This document shows positions 8,589 through 18,272 of a stretch of 64,000 bases of DNA, one piece after another. Source of the DNA: Vibrio sp. VB16 (GTDB lineage: Bacteria; Pseudomonadota; Gammaproteobacteria; Enterobacterales; Vibrionaceae); assembly GCF_015594925.2 (NCBI RefSeq), contig NZ_CP087590.1, forward strand, positions 3,410,001-3,474,000, written 5' to 3'. The notes under the pieces are model-generated. The model saw nothing but the letters and a program-made list of their open reading frames with translations, was not told the DNA's origin and made no database searches. How positions within the stretch are numbered: the first letter of the stretch is position 1; every line of letters begins with the position of its first letter. The translations under genes and the position numbers were made by a program.

Positions 8589-8618
8589 ACCTTAGGTGTA
8601 GAGTATTAGACCTTAGGC
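8586..8618 (+). repeat. 12-bp direct repeat spanning the crbR stop
   Basis: TTAGACCTTAGG occurs at 8586-8597, where it contains the stop codon, and again at 8607-8618. The 21-bp offset looks like a small local duplication; no function is evident. Confidence 0.45.
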
Positions 8619-8665
8619 TATGTTAATAAATTGTTAACATACGTTTTTTATAACCGACCTATCAT

Positions 8666-8688
8666 AAACGCCCTAAATACGGGCGTTT
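8666..8688 (+). terminator. Rho-independent terminator of crbR
   Basis: AAACGCCC (8666-8673) pairs with GGGCGTTT (8681-8688) around a 7-nt loop and is followed by a T-rich tail (TCTTATTT). It separates crbR from the symporter operon. Confidence 0.8.
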
Positions 8689-8798
8689 TCTTATTTCCTC
8701 GCTCGACTAAAGTTGCACTGAGATATTTTTAGAGTACTGCTAATCTATATTCCGTAACAGTTTGTTAACACCCAATAACTAAACGGAAGGAGAAGGCA

Positions 8799-9065
8799 AT
8801 GTCATTCGAATCCTCGGATCACGCTCAAGCCTACTGGAAGGAAAACCTAAAAATCATGGGCTCACTGCTCGCAATATGGTTCCTAGTGTCATTTGGCGCT
8901 GGAATTTTATTTGTAGACGCTCTAGATACTATCAAAATTGGTGGCTTCAAATTAGGTTTCTGGTTCGCTCAACAAGGTTCAATCTACACATTCGTAGTGT
9001 TGATTTTTGTTTACGTTGCGCGCATGAATGCGCTCGATAAGAAATATAACGTACAGGAAGATTAA
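8799..9065 (+). CDS. DUF4212 small subunit of a sodium/solute symporter
   Basis: An 88-residue protein with two hydrophobic segments (about 18-42 and 58-80), the pattern of the DUF4212 / sodium-substrate symporter small-subunit family. Its start follows a strong GGAAGGAG ribosome-binding site, and its stop is 12 bp from the start of the large subunit, so the two form an operon. The arrangement is analogous to yjcH-actP of E. coli, but there the small partner is from the unrelated DUF485 family. It probably supports assembly or stability of the large subunit; no direct function is established. Confidence 0.88.
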   Translation: MSFESSDHAQAYWKENLKIMGSLLAIWFLVSFGAGILFVDALDTIKIGGFKLGFWFAQQGSIYTFVVLIFVYVARMNALDKKYNVQED

Positions 9066-9077
9066 GAGGCTTTAGAA

Positions 9078-10781
9078 ATGGATATTCAAACTTGGACGTT
9101 TATTCTTGTCGGTATTACATTTGCACTATATATCGGCATAGCAATTTGGGCTCGCGCTGGCTCAACAAGTGAGTTCTACATTGCGGGCGGTGGTGTTCAC
9201 CCAATCGCAAATGGTATGGCAACGGCGGCAGACTGGATGTCAGCTGCATCGTTTATTTCAATGGCAGGTATCATTTCATTCATCGGTTACGATGGTGGTG
9301 TATACCTAATGGGCTGGACAGGTGGTTACGTACTACTTGCGCTTTGTCTTGCACCTTACCTACGTAAGTTTGGTAAATTTACCGTGCCCGATTTTATCGG
9401 TGACCGGTATTACTCAAGAACCGCTCGAATGGTGGCCGTATTTTGTGCAATCTTCGTATCGTTCACTTATGTCGCAGGTCAGATGCGTGGCGTAGGGGTA
9501 GTATTTGCTCGCTTCTTAGAAGTTGATATCAATATGGGTATCATCATCGGAATGGGTGTGGTTTTCTTCTATGCTGTTTTAGGTGGCATGAAAGGTATTA
9601 CCTATACTCAAGTCGCTCAGTACTGCGTACTTATCTTTGCTTTCATGGTTCCAGCAATCTTTACCTCTCTTATGATGACCGGCTCTCCAGTTCCGCAACT
9701 TGGGTTCGGTTCTACCGTGACAGGCAGTGACGTTTACCTATTAGACAAACTTGATGGACTAACACAAGAGCTTGGTTTTACAGCCTATACCGATGGGTCG
9801 AAGAGTATGGTTGACGTATTCTTTATCTGTGCGGCTCTAATGGTTGGTACCGCGGGATTACCTCACGTAATTATTCGCTTCTTTACGGTTCCTAAAGTAT
9901 CTGATGCGCGTATCTCTGCCGGTTATGCATTAATATTCATCTCTATACTTTACACAACAGCGCCAGCAGTGGCTGCGTTTGCTCGTGTGAACATGATAGA
10001 GACAATCAATGGACCAGATATGCAAGGAGTCCAAGGTACTGATGCACCAACTTGGTACAAAAACTGGGAAAATACGGGTCTAGTCGCATGGGACGATAAG
10101 AATGGTGACGGTAAGATGTTCTACTCTGGCGATGAACGCAACGAGATGAAAATCAACCGAGATATCATTGTACTGGCGTCACCTGAGTTAGCTCAGCTTC
10201 CAAACTGGGTCGTTGCCTTACTGGCCGCTGGTGGCTTGGCAGCAGCACTATCTACAGCAGCAGGTTTATTACTGGTCATCTCAACTTCGATATCCCATGA
10301 TTTATTGAAGAAAGGGTTTAGGCCAAATATGACGGATAAACAGGAGTTGTTTGCCGCTAGGATGGCCGCCTTCTTCGCGATTGTCTGTGCAGGTTATCTA
10401 GGTATTAATCCACCAGGCTTTGTAGCGCAGGTTGTGGCCTTTGCCTTCGGCTTAGCAGCATCCTCTTTCTTCCCAGCAATCATCTTGGGTATCTTCTATA
10501 AGAAGATGAATAAAGAAGGTGCTATCGCAGGTATGCTTTCTGGTATCGTATTTACAACGGCTTATATCGTCTACTTCAAGTTTATCAACCCAGCAGCAAA
10601 CGTGTCTGATAACTGGTTGTTTGGTATTAGCCCAGAAGGTATCGGTACATTAGGTATGTGTGTGAACTTCATCGTGTCTATTGTTGTAAACAAATTCACG
10701 GCAGAAGTACCGCAAGACGTTCAAGATTTAGTTGAGTCTATCCGTTACCCTAAAGGTTCTGGTGCCGCTCACGACCATTAA
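9078..10781 (+). CDS. Sodium:solute symporter large subunit, VC_2705 subfamily
   Basis: A 567-residue SLC5/SSS-family carrier with about 13 membrane helices, co-transcribed with the DUF4212 protein. The N-terminal SSS core is clear (ADWMSAASFISMAG, then PDFIGDRYY), as is the later GLAAALSTAAGLLLVIS segment. A hydrophilic loop at about 310-365 contains a short Asp/Gly/Asn-rich stretch (DDKNGDGK) that resembles a calcium-binding loop. Members are often annotated as acetate permease ActP, and the neighbouring crbR, crbS and acs genes support acetate or another short carboxylate, but substrate is inferred from context only. A strong terminator follows. Confidence 0.87.
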   Translation: MDIQTWTFILVGITFALYIGIAIWARAGSTSEFYIAGGGVHPIANGMATAADWMSAASFISMAGIISFIGYDGGVYLMGWTGGYVLLALCLAPYLRKFGKFTVPDFIGDRYYSRTARMVAVFCAIFVSFTYVAGQMRGVGVVFARFLEVDINMGIIIGMGVVFFYAVLGGMKGITYTQVAQYCVLIFAFMVPAIFTSLMMTGSPVPQLGFGSTVTGSDVYLLDKLDGLTQELGFTAYTDGSKSMVDVFFICAALMVGTAGLPHVIIRFFTVPKVSDARISAGYALIFISILYTTAPAVAAFARVNMIETINGPDMQGVQGTDAPTWYKNWENTGLVAWDDKNGDGKMFYSGDERNEMKINRDIIVLASPELAQLPNWVVALLAAGGLAAALSTAAGLLLVISTSISHDLLKKGFRPNMTDKQELFAARMAAFFAIVCAGYLGINPPGFVAQVVAFAFGLAASSFFPAIILGIFYKKMNKEGAIAGMLSGIVFTTAYIVYFKFINPAANVSDNWLFGISPEGIGTLGMCVNFIVSIVVNKFTAEVPQDVQDLVESIRYPKGSGAAHDH

Positions 10782-10800
10782 TCAAAACTCTGATTAAACC

Positions 10801-10837
10801 AAAAGCCGATGCCTCATGCATCGGCTTTTCTTTTTTT
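10801..10837 (+). terminator. Rho-independent terminator of the symporter operon
   Basis: AAAAGCCGATGC (10801-10812) and GCATCGGCTTTT (10818-10829) form a perfect 12-bp stem with a 5-nt loop, followed by C and a run of seven T. Confidence 0.93.
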
Positions 10838-10907
10838 GTGAACCATATTCCGGCTTAATAATATACATTAACTATCATAGTTATCTCTTTTGATGCTGGA
10901 ATAACTC

Positions 10908-11516
10908 ATGCACTCACTAATAAAAGAAATCCACGCGATTGCTCAAACGGGCCTTCACTATGTTAAAGACCCTTTTGATAAAGAACGATACGAAAGACTA
11001 GAGCAGATAAGCCATGAGCTTTACGCAAAGTATAGTGACGTAGACATCGCGACCATTGAAAAATTCTTTTTTCCCGAAAAAGGTTATGCCACACCAAAAG
11101 TGGATGTGCGCTGCTGCGTAATTAAAGACAATAACGTGTTATTAGTGAAAGAGAAATCAGACGGAAAATGGACGCTACCTGGAGGTTGGGCTGACCAGAA
11201 CGAAGCCCCCATGGAGGGCGTAATTCGTGAAGTAAGAGAAGAGTCTGGTTACATTATAAAAAATTGCCGCCTGTACGCTGTTATCGATAGAGATAGTCAT
11301 GCATATGAACCCAAATTTCCAACCACTATCTACAAACTCTTTTTTGTTGCTGAAGCCGTAAAAGGCGATTTTATTGAGAATACTGAAATCTCAGAGATTG
11401 GATTTTTTGCTCTGGATAAGCTTCCTATCCTCTCACACGATCGAGTACTTGAAGATGATATTCAAGCGGGTTATCGCGCTTTTAGTCGACCGATTATTGA
11501 CGTGCAGGTAGACTAA
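10908..11516 (+). CDS. Nudix hydrolase with N-terminal NUDIX_N domain
   Basis: This 202-residue protein has an N-terminal helical domain (about 1-60) like the NUDIX_N domain found before some Nudix folds, then a Nudix domain with a canonical box (G-x5-E-x7-REVREESGY, residues about 93-115). Such enzymes hydrolyse X-linked nucleoside diphosphates, often ADP-ribose or sugar nucleotides, with Mg2+ bound by the REVREE glutamates. The substrate cannot be told from sequence. It has its own short upstream region after the symporter terminator and converges with crbS. I see no reason to tie it to acetate metabolism except position. Confidence 0.85.
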   Translation: MHSLIKEIHAIAQTGLHYVKDPFDKERYERLEQISHELYAKYSDVDIATIEKFFFPEKGYATPKVDVRCCVIKDNNVLLVKEKSDGKWTLPGGWADQNEAPMEGVIREVREESGYIIKNCRLYAVIDRDSHAYEPKFPTTIYKLFFVAEAVKGDFIENTEISEIGFFALDKLPILSHDRVLEDDIQAGYRAFSRPIIDVQVD

Positions 11517-11561
11517 TTCATCGCGACAATAACTTAAATTCACTTATGGTGGGTAACGTAC

Positions 11562-14500
11562 CTATCCATTAACTCTGTTAAGAACGGCTCGAAGTTTTAG
11601 TGGTTTAACTGGTTTAGCGATGAATCCGAACCCGTTCGATTTTATCGCACTTAGCATATCTTCCGTTCGATCCGCACTGATGATGATGCCTTCAAAACTA
11701 TCACCTAAACGCAATCTACACTGCTGTAGCACCTCTAGTCCTGTCCTGTCATTATCTAATCGATAATCAGAAAATATTACATCAGGAATCCAATCATCGT
11801 GTATCAACTGTAGGCTTTCGACTAGATCTTGTGCCGTTCGAACATCACACCCCCATCGCTCTATTAAATTTCTCATCCCAGAAAGTATATCTCGCTCGTT
11901 ATCCACGCAAAGCACCTTAACATTTAATAATGCTGTATTATTTTGTGTTGGAACTGTCACGGTATCAGCCTCAGTGATTTCACCTCGATCCAACATAATT
12001 GAAAAAACGGAACCTTCACTAGGCCATGAACGCAGACCAATATCATGTTCTAATACTCGAGCGATACCTCGAGAAATAGCGAGACCAATACCAAGTCCTT
12101 GGGAAACATGGCTTGGATCACCACGGGTAAACTCATCAAAGATCTCCGATTGTTTCTCTTGGGCAATTCCAACGCCATTATCCCAAACTTCTATTCTTAC
12201 CTGACCTTTTATCCTACGAGTACCCAATAACACCTTCCCTTTCGGATTATACCGAAAGGCGTTTGTTAAAAAGTTCTGTAGCACACGACGTAACAACTTG
12301 GGATCGGATTGAACAATGAGGTTGGATGGAATCATTTTGAAATCAATACCTTGTTGCTTGGCTAACGCACTAAACTCTGCATTAAGGTTATTCAAGACTT
12401 CGTTGAGTTTAAATCCTCTTATATCCGTTTTCAATTTTCCTGATTCAAGCCTAGATATATCCAATAGGTCACCAATTAACTCTTCCGCCGCACCCAATGC
12501 ACTTTCTATGTGGGTAGACAATTGCTTGGTTTCACTCTCTTTTGCCACCTCTGAAAGTGACGACGCAAAAAGCCGTGCTGCATTAAGTGGCTGCATTAAA
12601 TCATGGCTTACTGCCGCTAAGAACCGTGTTTTAGATTGTGATTCGGTATTTGCACTCCGTGTTGCGGACACTAACCGTTTATTAAGGCCTTCGAGCTCTT
12701 GCGTTCGCTCTAGTACTCTCGACTCTAGGTTCTCATTCACCTCTTTTAACGTCTTTTCGGCTTCCCGGAATACGGTGATATCAGAAAAACTCATCACAAA
12801 CCCACCACCGGGCATAGGATTACCTTGCACTTCAATAACCGTACCATCTGGATAGACACGCGAGGAAGTATGCTGCGTGCCACACTCTAAGTGATAGACA
12901 CGCTTGCGAACATGATCTTCTGGATCACCAGGGCCACACAACCCCATTTGAGCATTGTGACGAATGACCTCTGCTATCGGCCTCCCGATCTGAATTAACC
13001 CCGACGGAAACTCAAACAACTCTATATATCTCTGGTTCCATGCCACGATCCGAAGCTGTTTGTCGACGACAGTAATCCCTTGGCTAATATGTTCAATCGC
13101 ACCTTGCAACAACCCACGACTAAAATCATACAGTTCAGATGCCTCATCTACTATGGTCGCTACCTCTTCCAATTGCATGTTTTTGCCTTGAAGAGCAGAA
13201 GTAAGCACTAACTTAGCGGAAGACGCGCCGAAGACGCCAGCTAATACTCTTTCAGTATGACGAATCAACCCAGATGAAGCCTGCTGATTAGGTTGCAAGG
13301 TATGTTCTTCTTGTCGCCAATAATGGTTAAAGGCCGTTCGCGCCCGAGTTCGACCGACAAATCGGCCAGCCAACATTTCAAGCTCCAAAACCGTAACTCG
13401 ACTTTGGTACAAACTTATATTTTCACTTTCTGGCAACGGTGTTCCAACAAAGGCAGCAGATTGTAAGCGCTCACTTAGGCTAGAGCGTGTTACCAGTGAA
13501 ATGAGTACATAACAGAGAGTATTGACGATGACACTCAGTGCCATCCCCCAATCCGATGAAGTAAGTGACCAATCCACTAAAAATTGTGGGGGTCGAATAA
13601 TCCACAACAAAAAATTACTTTCTGAATCACCAGCCAACATACTGGTTTGGCTCATGAGAGTGACGAGCCAGATTGTGAAGCCAGCCAACAAACCAACGTA
13701 GACACCTTTTTTGTTACCCAATCGCCAATACATACCACCAATAAGTGCAGGAGAAAATTGGGCAATCGCCGCAAAAGAGAGCAAACCAATAATCGATAAC
13801 GACCGGATGTTATCCAGCGCCATGTAGAAACCCCAAGCACCGAATAAAATAAGCAGAATCAATACCCGACGAACATTAAGCAATAGCCCTGAAAAGTGAG
13901 TATGAGCGTGATGGGAAAGTTTTATCCTACGAAGTAACAGTGGAAAAACGAGATCATTAGAGACCATAATGGCTAGGGCAATGGTAGAGACAATCACCAT
14001 ACCGCTCGCGGCCGATGTTCCACCTAAAAATGCCAATAGTGCAATGTCATTTGCTCCTACAGAAAGCGGCAAACTGATCACATATGCATCAGCAGGACTT
14101 CCCGCTAAAAGGCTTTGCCCTACCCACGAAATAGGCAAAACAAACAACCCAATGAGCACGAGATAAGCAGGAAATACACGCCTTGCAACATGGAGATCCT
14201 GTGCTCGTTCATTTTCAACAACCATAGTGTGGAACTGCCTTGGCAAGCAGACTATCGCCGCCATCGTCAATAAAGTATGTATGACTAATGCTGGAACGTT
14301 AGGTGGTTTGTAGGTCTCTATCGCTATGTCGACTAATTCTATTTCAGGGCTACTCAATGCGAGATAAAATATAAATAATCCCACCACCAAAAAAGCCGCA
14401 AGTTTCACGATGGATTCAAAAGCAACGGCCATCATCATACCGCGATGATGTTCTGTATTGTCGATATGACGCGTTCCAAATAGGATGGTAAATACCGCCA

Positions 14501-14996
14501 ACGCCCCCACAACAAACCAAGATACATGGCCGTCTTCATAACCTAGCTTAGAGGTGAGTTCTGGGGCGATGATATCTAACCCCATCGTTATTCCCCTTAA
14601 TTGCAGTGCAATATAAGGCAATATTCCCACCACCGCTATCAAGGTAACGGTAACCGCTAAACCTTGTGATTTTCCGTACCTTGCCGCTATAAAGTCAGCG
14701 ATAGAGGTAATGTGTTCTCGTTTGGCAATTAATATAAGCCGCGCGAGTACTCGCCAGCCAAATACAAAGACTAAAATTGGAGCAATATAAATCGGAAGAA
14801 ATGACCATGGGTTATTACTGGCTTGTCCAACGGTTCCATAGAATGTCCATGAGGTACAGTACACAGCAATAGATAGGCTATAAATCCACGGACGCCAACG
14901 CGACAACCACTTGGTTTGCCTGTCACCGTACCATGCGATTAAAAATAGAATCCCGAGATACGCTAAAGTCACAGGAACAACAATCCATCCTTGCAT
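11562..14996 (-). CDS. crbS: Symporter-histidine kinase hybrid, CrbS-like acetate-switch sensor
   Basis: The 1144-residue protein fuses a transporter to a hybrid kinase. Residues 1 to about 505 form an SSS/SLC5 domain with about 13 helices. A STAC-type linker follows (about 530-605), then a PAS domain (about 630-745), a coiled coil, and a HisKA helix with H798 in VSHDLMQP. The ATPase domain has NFLTNAFRYN, DNGVG and GLGIGLAI, and a C-terminal receiver (about 1025-1144) carries the phosphoacceptor D1077 in IFSDYRL. This is the architecture of V. cholerae CrbS and Pseudomonas MxtR. Its partner would be the orphan LuxR-type regulator at 7953. All catalytic residues are intact. Whether the transporter half moves a solute or only senses it is unresolved in the family. 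Confidence 0.85.
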   Translation of the reverse strand: MQGWIVVPVTLAYLGILFLIAWYGDRQTKWLSRWRPWIYSLSIAVYCTSWTFYGTVGQASNNPWSFLPIYIAPILVFVFGWRVLARLILIAKREHITSIADFIAARYGKSQGLAVTVTLIAVVGILPYIALQLRGITMGLDIIAPELTSKLGYEDGHVSWFVVGALAVFTILFGTRHIDNTEHHRGMMMAVAFESIVKLAAFLVVGLFIFYLALSSPEIELVDIAIETYKPPNVPALVIHTLLTMAAIVCLPRQFHTMVVENERAQDLHVARRVFPAYLVLIGLFVLPISWVGQSLLAGSPADAYVISLPLSVGANDIALLAFLGGTSAASGMVIVSTIALAIMVSNDLVFPLLLRRIKLSHHAHTHFSGLLLNVRRVLILLILFGAWGFYMALDNIRSLSIIGLLSFAAIAQFSPALIGGMYWRLGNKKGVYVGLLAGFTIWLVTLMSQTSMLAGDSESNFLLWIIRPPQFLVDWSLTSSDWGMALSVIVNTLCYVLISLVTRSSLSERLQSAAFVGTPLPESENISLYQSRVTVLELEMLAGRFVGRTRARTAFNHYWRQEEHTLQPNQQASSGLIRHTERVLAGVFGASSAKLVLTSALQGKNMQLEEVATIVDEASELYDFSRGLLQGAIEHISQGITVVDKQLRIVAWNQRYIELFEFPSGLIQIGRPIAEVIRHNAQMGLCGPGDPEDHVRKRVYHLECGTQHTSSRVYPDGTVIEVQGNPMPGGGFVMSFSDITVFREAEKTLKEVNENLESRVLERTQELEGLNKRLVSATRSANTESQSKTRFLAAVSHDLMQPLNAARLFASSLSEVAKESETKQLSTHIESALGAAEELIGDLLDISRLESGKLKTDIRGFKLNEVLNNLNAEFSALAKQQGIDFKMIPSNLIVQSDPKLLRRVLQNFLTNAFRYNPKGKVLLGTRRIKGQVRIEVWDNGVGIAQEKQSEIFDEFTRGDPSHVSQGLGIGLAISRGIARVLEHDIGLRSWPSEGSVFSIMLDRGEITEADTVTVPTQNNTALLNVKVLCVDNERDILSGMRNLIERWGCDVRTAQDLVESLQLIHDDWIPDVIFSDYRLDNDRTGLEVLQQCRLRLGDSFEGIIISADRTEDMLSAIKSNGFGFIAKPVKPLKLRAVLNRVNG

Positions 14997-15021
14997 TAAA
15001 CCTTCCTTGAACCGTTTTTAG

Positions 15022-15056
15022 ACACAAAAAAAACCGGAATACTCGATTCCGGTTTT
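15022..15056 (-). terminator. Rho-independent terminator of the HcaT-like gene
   Basis: AAAACCGGAAT (15030-15040) pairs with ATTCCGGTTTT (15046-15056) around a 5-nt loop. On the minus strand the stem runs into eight T and GTGTC, so it ends the MFS gene before crbS. Confidence 0.88.
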
Positions 15057-15089
15057 AGTGTAGTAAAACAACTGTTAATTCTCAGGTGG

Positions 15090-16256
15090 TTAGCTCTCAA
15101 TCTGTGGCTCAGGTAGCCCTTTTTTTGGATCAACCCTAACAAAGAGCGCCAAAATACCCATTGAAGCCATAACCCAAAATACGTTCGCGTTCCACAACTC
15201 GAAACCTACGCCACTCAGTGCCGTCATTACCGCAGTAAAAGCGCCCATAGGAATGGCATTGTACAGCGCCTGTAAAGGCACCATTTCGTTCTGTTTTGCT
15301 CGCTGAATATATCGAATGGCCGCTAAATGTGCAGTTGCAAACGTCACACCATGCAATAATTGAATCACACCCAATGCCCAAACATCAGTAACCGTAGCGG
15401 TTAAAGACCAACGCAGTGCAATACCCGCAGACGCAATCAAGAACATGGTTCGCAAGCTCATACCGCTAAACAGCCTTCTGCTGGTTGCAAAGACTGTAAT
15501 CTCTGCAATAACACCAATACTCCATAGGTAACCAATCACATTCTCTGGGTGACCTATCGATTTCCAGTAGATGGTACTAAAGCTGTAATACGCAGCATGA
15601 CTCCCATGGATAAGGGAGAGTAAAACTAAAAATCGAAACACATCCGGTCTCTTTACCAGAGCAAGCAATTTGGGTCTAACCGAATCCTCATCAGTCACAC
15701 TGATGGGCGGAGGGTTAGGGGTTCGCATAGACAATAAAAGACCAACAGCGGTACCCGCTAACGCAGTATGAACAATCATATCTGTGCCATATAACGAAAT
15801 TAGGTAACCCACGACGGTTGAGCCAAATATAAAGGCGATAGAACCCCACAAACGCGTTCTTCCGTAATCGAGTTTGCCAAGCTTCGCATAGTAATTTGTC
15901 ATCGCATCAGAAAGAGGGATTGCAGGACCACAGCAAAGATTGAACAGAATGGTGGCACCCGCCATCATCCAGAAGTTTCCACCAGTGAAGAAGTGAAACC
16001 AGATAAAAATAACGGAAAAGAAGCTAAGCCAACGTATAGCCGGAAGTAGGTGCTCTACTTTATGTAGCCTAGGTGTAATGAAAAGGTTCGCAATAAATCG
16101 AGTCGCGAATGCCAGCCCCATCAACAAACCTATATCACTTGCCGAGACGCCCTGCTCTTTAAACCAGAGTGCCCAAAATGGGATATATACGCCGTAAGCG
16201 AAAAAGAAACCAATAAAGTACTGCGAAATCCAGCCATAAGGCGATGGGGAAAACAT
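15090..16256 (-). CDS. MFS carrier of the 3-phenylpropionate (HcaT) type
   Basis: A 388-residue major-facilitator protein with 12 predicted membrane segments, of the LacY/HcaT-like group (MFS_1_like). The signature DYGRTRLWGSIAFI at about 130-143 and the N-terminal PFWALWFKEQGVSASDIGLLMG segment are typical of the phenylpropionate permease family in Vibrio. In E. coli HcaT is thought to import 3-phenylpropionate, but no aromatic degradation genes are seen here, so the substrate is open. It is a single-gene unit with its own terminator, lying between crbS and the CBS-domain gene. Confidence 0.8.
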   Translation of the reverse strand: MFSPSPYGWISQYFIGFFFAYGVYIPFWALWFKEQGVSASDIGLLMGLAFATRFIANLFITPRLHKVEHLLPAIRWLSFFSVIFIWFHFFTGGNFWMMAGATILFNLCCGPAIPLSDAMTNYYAKLGKLDYGRTRLWGSIAFIFGSTVVGYLISLYGTDMIVHTALAGTAVGLLLSMRTPNPPPISVTDEDSVRPKLLALVKRPDVFRFLVLLSLIHGSHAAYYSFSTIYWKSIGHPENVIGYLWSIGVIAEITVFATSRRLFSGMSLRTMFLIASAGIALRWSLTATVTDVWALGVIQLLHGVTFATAHLAAIRYIQRAKQNEMVPLQALYNAIPMGAFTAVMTALSGVGFELWNANVFWVMASMGILALFVRVDPKKGLPEPQIES

Positions 16257-16443
16257 AATTAACCTAGCTATTTAGAGTGTTATAGAAATCGCCGTCATTA
16301 TGCCTACGATCCCTTAACTTAAAAAGGGAACAATTGTTAATTTTCCATTCCCTATTATTCCACCATTAGACCAAAGTCGTCTGGAGGTTAAGGAGAAACT
16401 TGCCAGACTAGTAAGTAAGGTTTTACTAGGAGTAAATCTTGCC

Positions 16444-18270
16444 ATGCCTGACAAATTTAATATGCAATCACCCCCTTTTAACCGTCTATCTGAAACACAG
16501 CAGCTAGATTTACGTTCTTCTCTTGATGTCGCCTATTACAGAGAAAAAGACGTACTACTGAAGGCGGGTGAAAAATATCATTTTTTGCATATTTTAATCA
16601 AAGGGGCGGTAGAAGAACGCTCAGCCGACGATCTGGAGATATTTGCCCATTACGCAAACGACGATATTTTTGACGTTCGCTCTCAATTTGATGACTTCGC
16701 AAAACATAAATATGTCGCGCTAGAGGATACATTGTCCTATCTATTACCTACTCAAAAGTTTCTCGATCTGTACAATGCAAATGGTCAGTTTGCCGCCTAC
16801 TTTGACACCAACTTAGCAAAGCGCCAAGAGCTAATTGAGGCGGCTCAACAGCAACAAAACCTTGCAGAATTCATTTTGACCAAGGTGGATAGCACCATTT
16901 ATCACCCTCCTTTAGTCCTTGAACCTGAGCTTCCCTTAATAGACGTCACAAAAATGCTAAAAGAAAAGGGCGTAGATGCAGCACTTGTTAGACTTAGTGA
17001 TAACGACAAAAGAGTGTTAGAAAACGCCAACGAACATCCGTATGCCATTGTAACCAGAACCAATATGCTGCACGCCGTCATGTTAGAAGAACAACCGATG
17101 GACACCGCGGTTGGTGATATAGCCACCTTCCCTGTATTCCATGTTGATGACGGCGATTTCCTGTTTAATGCGATGATAACCATGACAAAACAGAAAATGA
17201 AAAGGGTGATGGTATGTGAAGGGAATGACGCCGTAGGCATGTTAGATATGACCCAAATATTAAGTGCATTCTCTACCCATTCTCATGTTCTGACGCTAAG
17301 CATTGCGCGAGCGAGCAGTATTGATGAGTTAGCGCTTGCTGCAAACAAACAAAGAAACTTAGTTGAGAGCTTAATCACCAACGGTATTCGTACTCGATTT
17401 ATCATGGAGTTAATCTCTGCGGTCAATGAGCAGATAATTGAAAAAGCGTTTGAGCTCGTCGTTCCACCCGCTAACCATGATGATATCTGCCTGATTGTTT
17501 TAGGCTCAGAGGGTCGTGGAGAGCAGATACTAAAAACCGATCAAGATAACGCCCTAATCATCAAAAATGATATAGAGATAGCAAACCTATCCTCTATTAT
17601 GAGTAACTTAACACACACGCTACAACAGCTTGGATATCCACTCTGTCCGGGCAAAGTAATGGTAAATAACCCAGATTGGGTAAAGCATAGCGCTGACTGG
17701 GAAAAAACACTCAGCAGTTGGATATCAGCAGCAAGACCCGAACAGGTAATGAAACTTGCCATCGTCGCAGATGCCCATGCAGTTGCGGGTAATAAGGCGC
17801 TACTCACGCCAATTAAAAACTACTTAATCAAACGAATGGCAAATCAAGAACTGATTCTCGCTGAATTTACTCGCCCTGCCCTGAATTTTTCGATACCACT
17901 TACCCTATTAGGAAAAGTTAAATCATCCAAAGAAGGGGTCGATATCAAAGGAGGAGGTATATTTCCGATCGTTCATGGGGTTAGGGCTTTGAGCCTAGAG
18001 CATGCCCTTGATGTGAATAACACCTTCGACAGACTTATTGCTCTTCAAGAGAAGAGCGTGTTGGAAAAAGAAACCGCAGAGAACCTCAGCGAAGCATTAA
18101 AACTTTTCCTAAAACTTCGTCTGACACAACAATTGTCCCAACAACATAGCCACAACAAGATAGAACTAAAACTATTAGACAGAACCGAACGTGACCTACT
18201 TAGACACAGCCTACACGTGGTGAAGAAATTCAAGCAGTGGCTCGGTTATCATTATCAAATTAGGGATTAG
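16444..18270 (+). CDS. CBS-domain protein with cNMP-like and nucleotidyltransferase-like domains (DUF294)
   Basis: The 608-residue protein has four parts: a cyclic-nucleotide-binding-like barrel (about 10-110), a CBS pair (about 155-285), a DUF294 nucleotidyltransferase-like domain with the GlnD-type signature GSEGRGEQ ... TDQDNALI (about 355-380), and a C-terminal helical domain. The signature carries the two Asp residues (DQD) expected for metal binding. Similar proteins sit beside acs/actP and a DnaQ-like exonuclease in many proteobacteria, but their target is not established; a role in sensing adenylates or uridylylating a partner is a guess from domains. The next gene starts two bases after the stop. 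Confidence 0.85.
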   Translation: MPDKFNMQSPPFNRLSETQQLDLRSSLDVAYYREKDVLLKAGEKYHFLHILIKGAVEERSADDLEIFAHYANDDIFDVRSQFDDFAKHKYVALEDTLSYLLPTQKFLDLYNANGQFAAYFDTNLAKRQELIEAAQQQQNLAEFILTKVDSTIYHPPLVLEPELPLIDVTKMLKEKGVDAALVRLSDNDKRVLENANEHPYAIVTRTNMLHAVMLEEQPMDTAVGDIATFPVFHVDDGDFLFNAMITMTKQKMKRVMVCEGNDAVGMLDMTQILSAFSTHSHVLTLSIARASSIDELALAANKQRNLVESLITNGIRTRFIMELISAVNEQIIEKAFELVVPPANHDDICLIVLGSEGRGEQILKTDQDNALIIKNDIEIANLSSIMSNLTHTLQQLGYPLCPGKVMVNNPDWVKHSADWEKTLSSWISAARPEQVMKLAIVADAHAVAGNKALLTPIKNYLIKRMANQELILAEFTRPALNFSIPLTLLGKVKSSKEGVDIKGGGIFPIVHGVRALSLEHALDVNNTFDRLIALQEKSVLEKETAENLSEALKLFLKLRLTQQLSQQHSHNKIELKLLDRTERDLLRHSLHVVKKFKQWLGYHYQIRD

Positions 18271-18272
18271 GC

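Noticed and set aside
12316..12855. 179-codon plus-strand frame inside crbS
   Set aside because: Antisense to the kinase and PAS region of crbS, whose motifs are intact.
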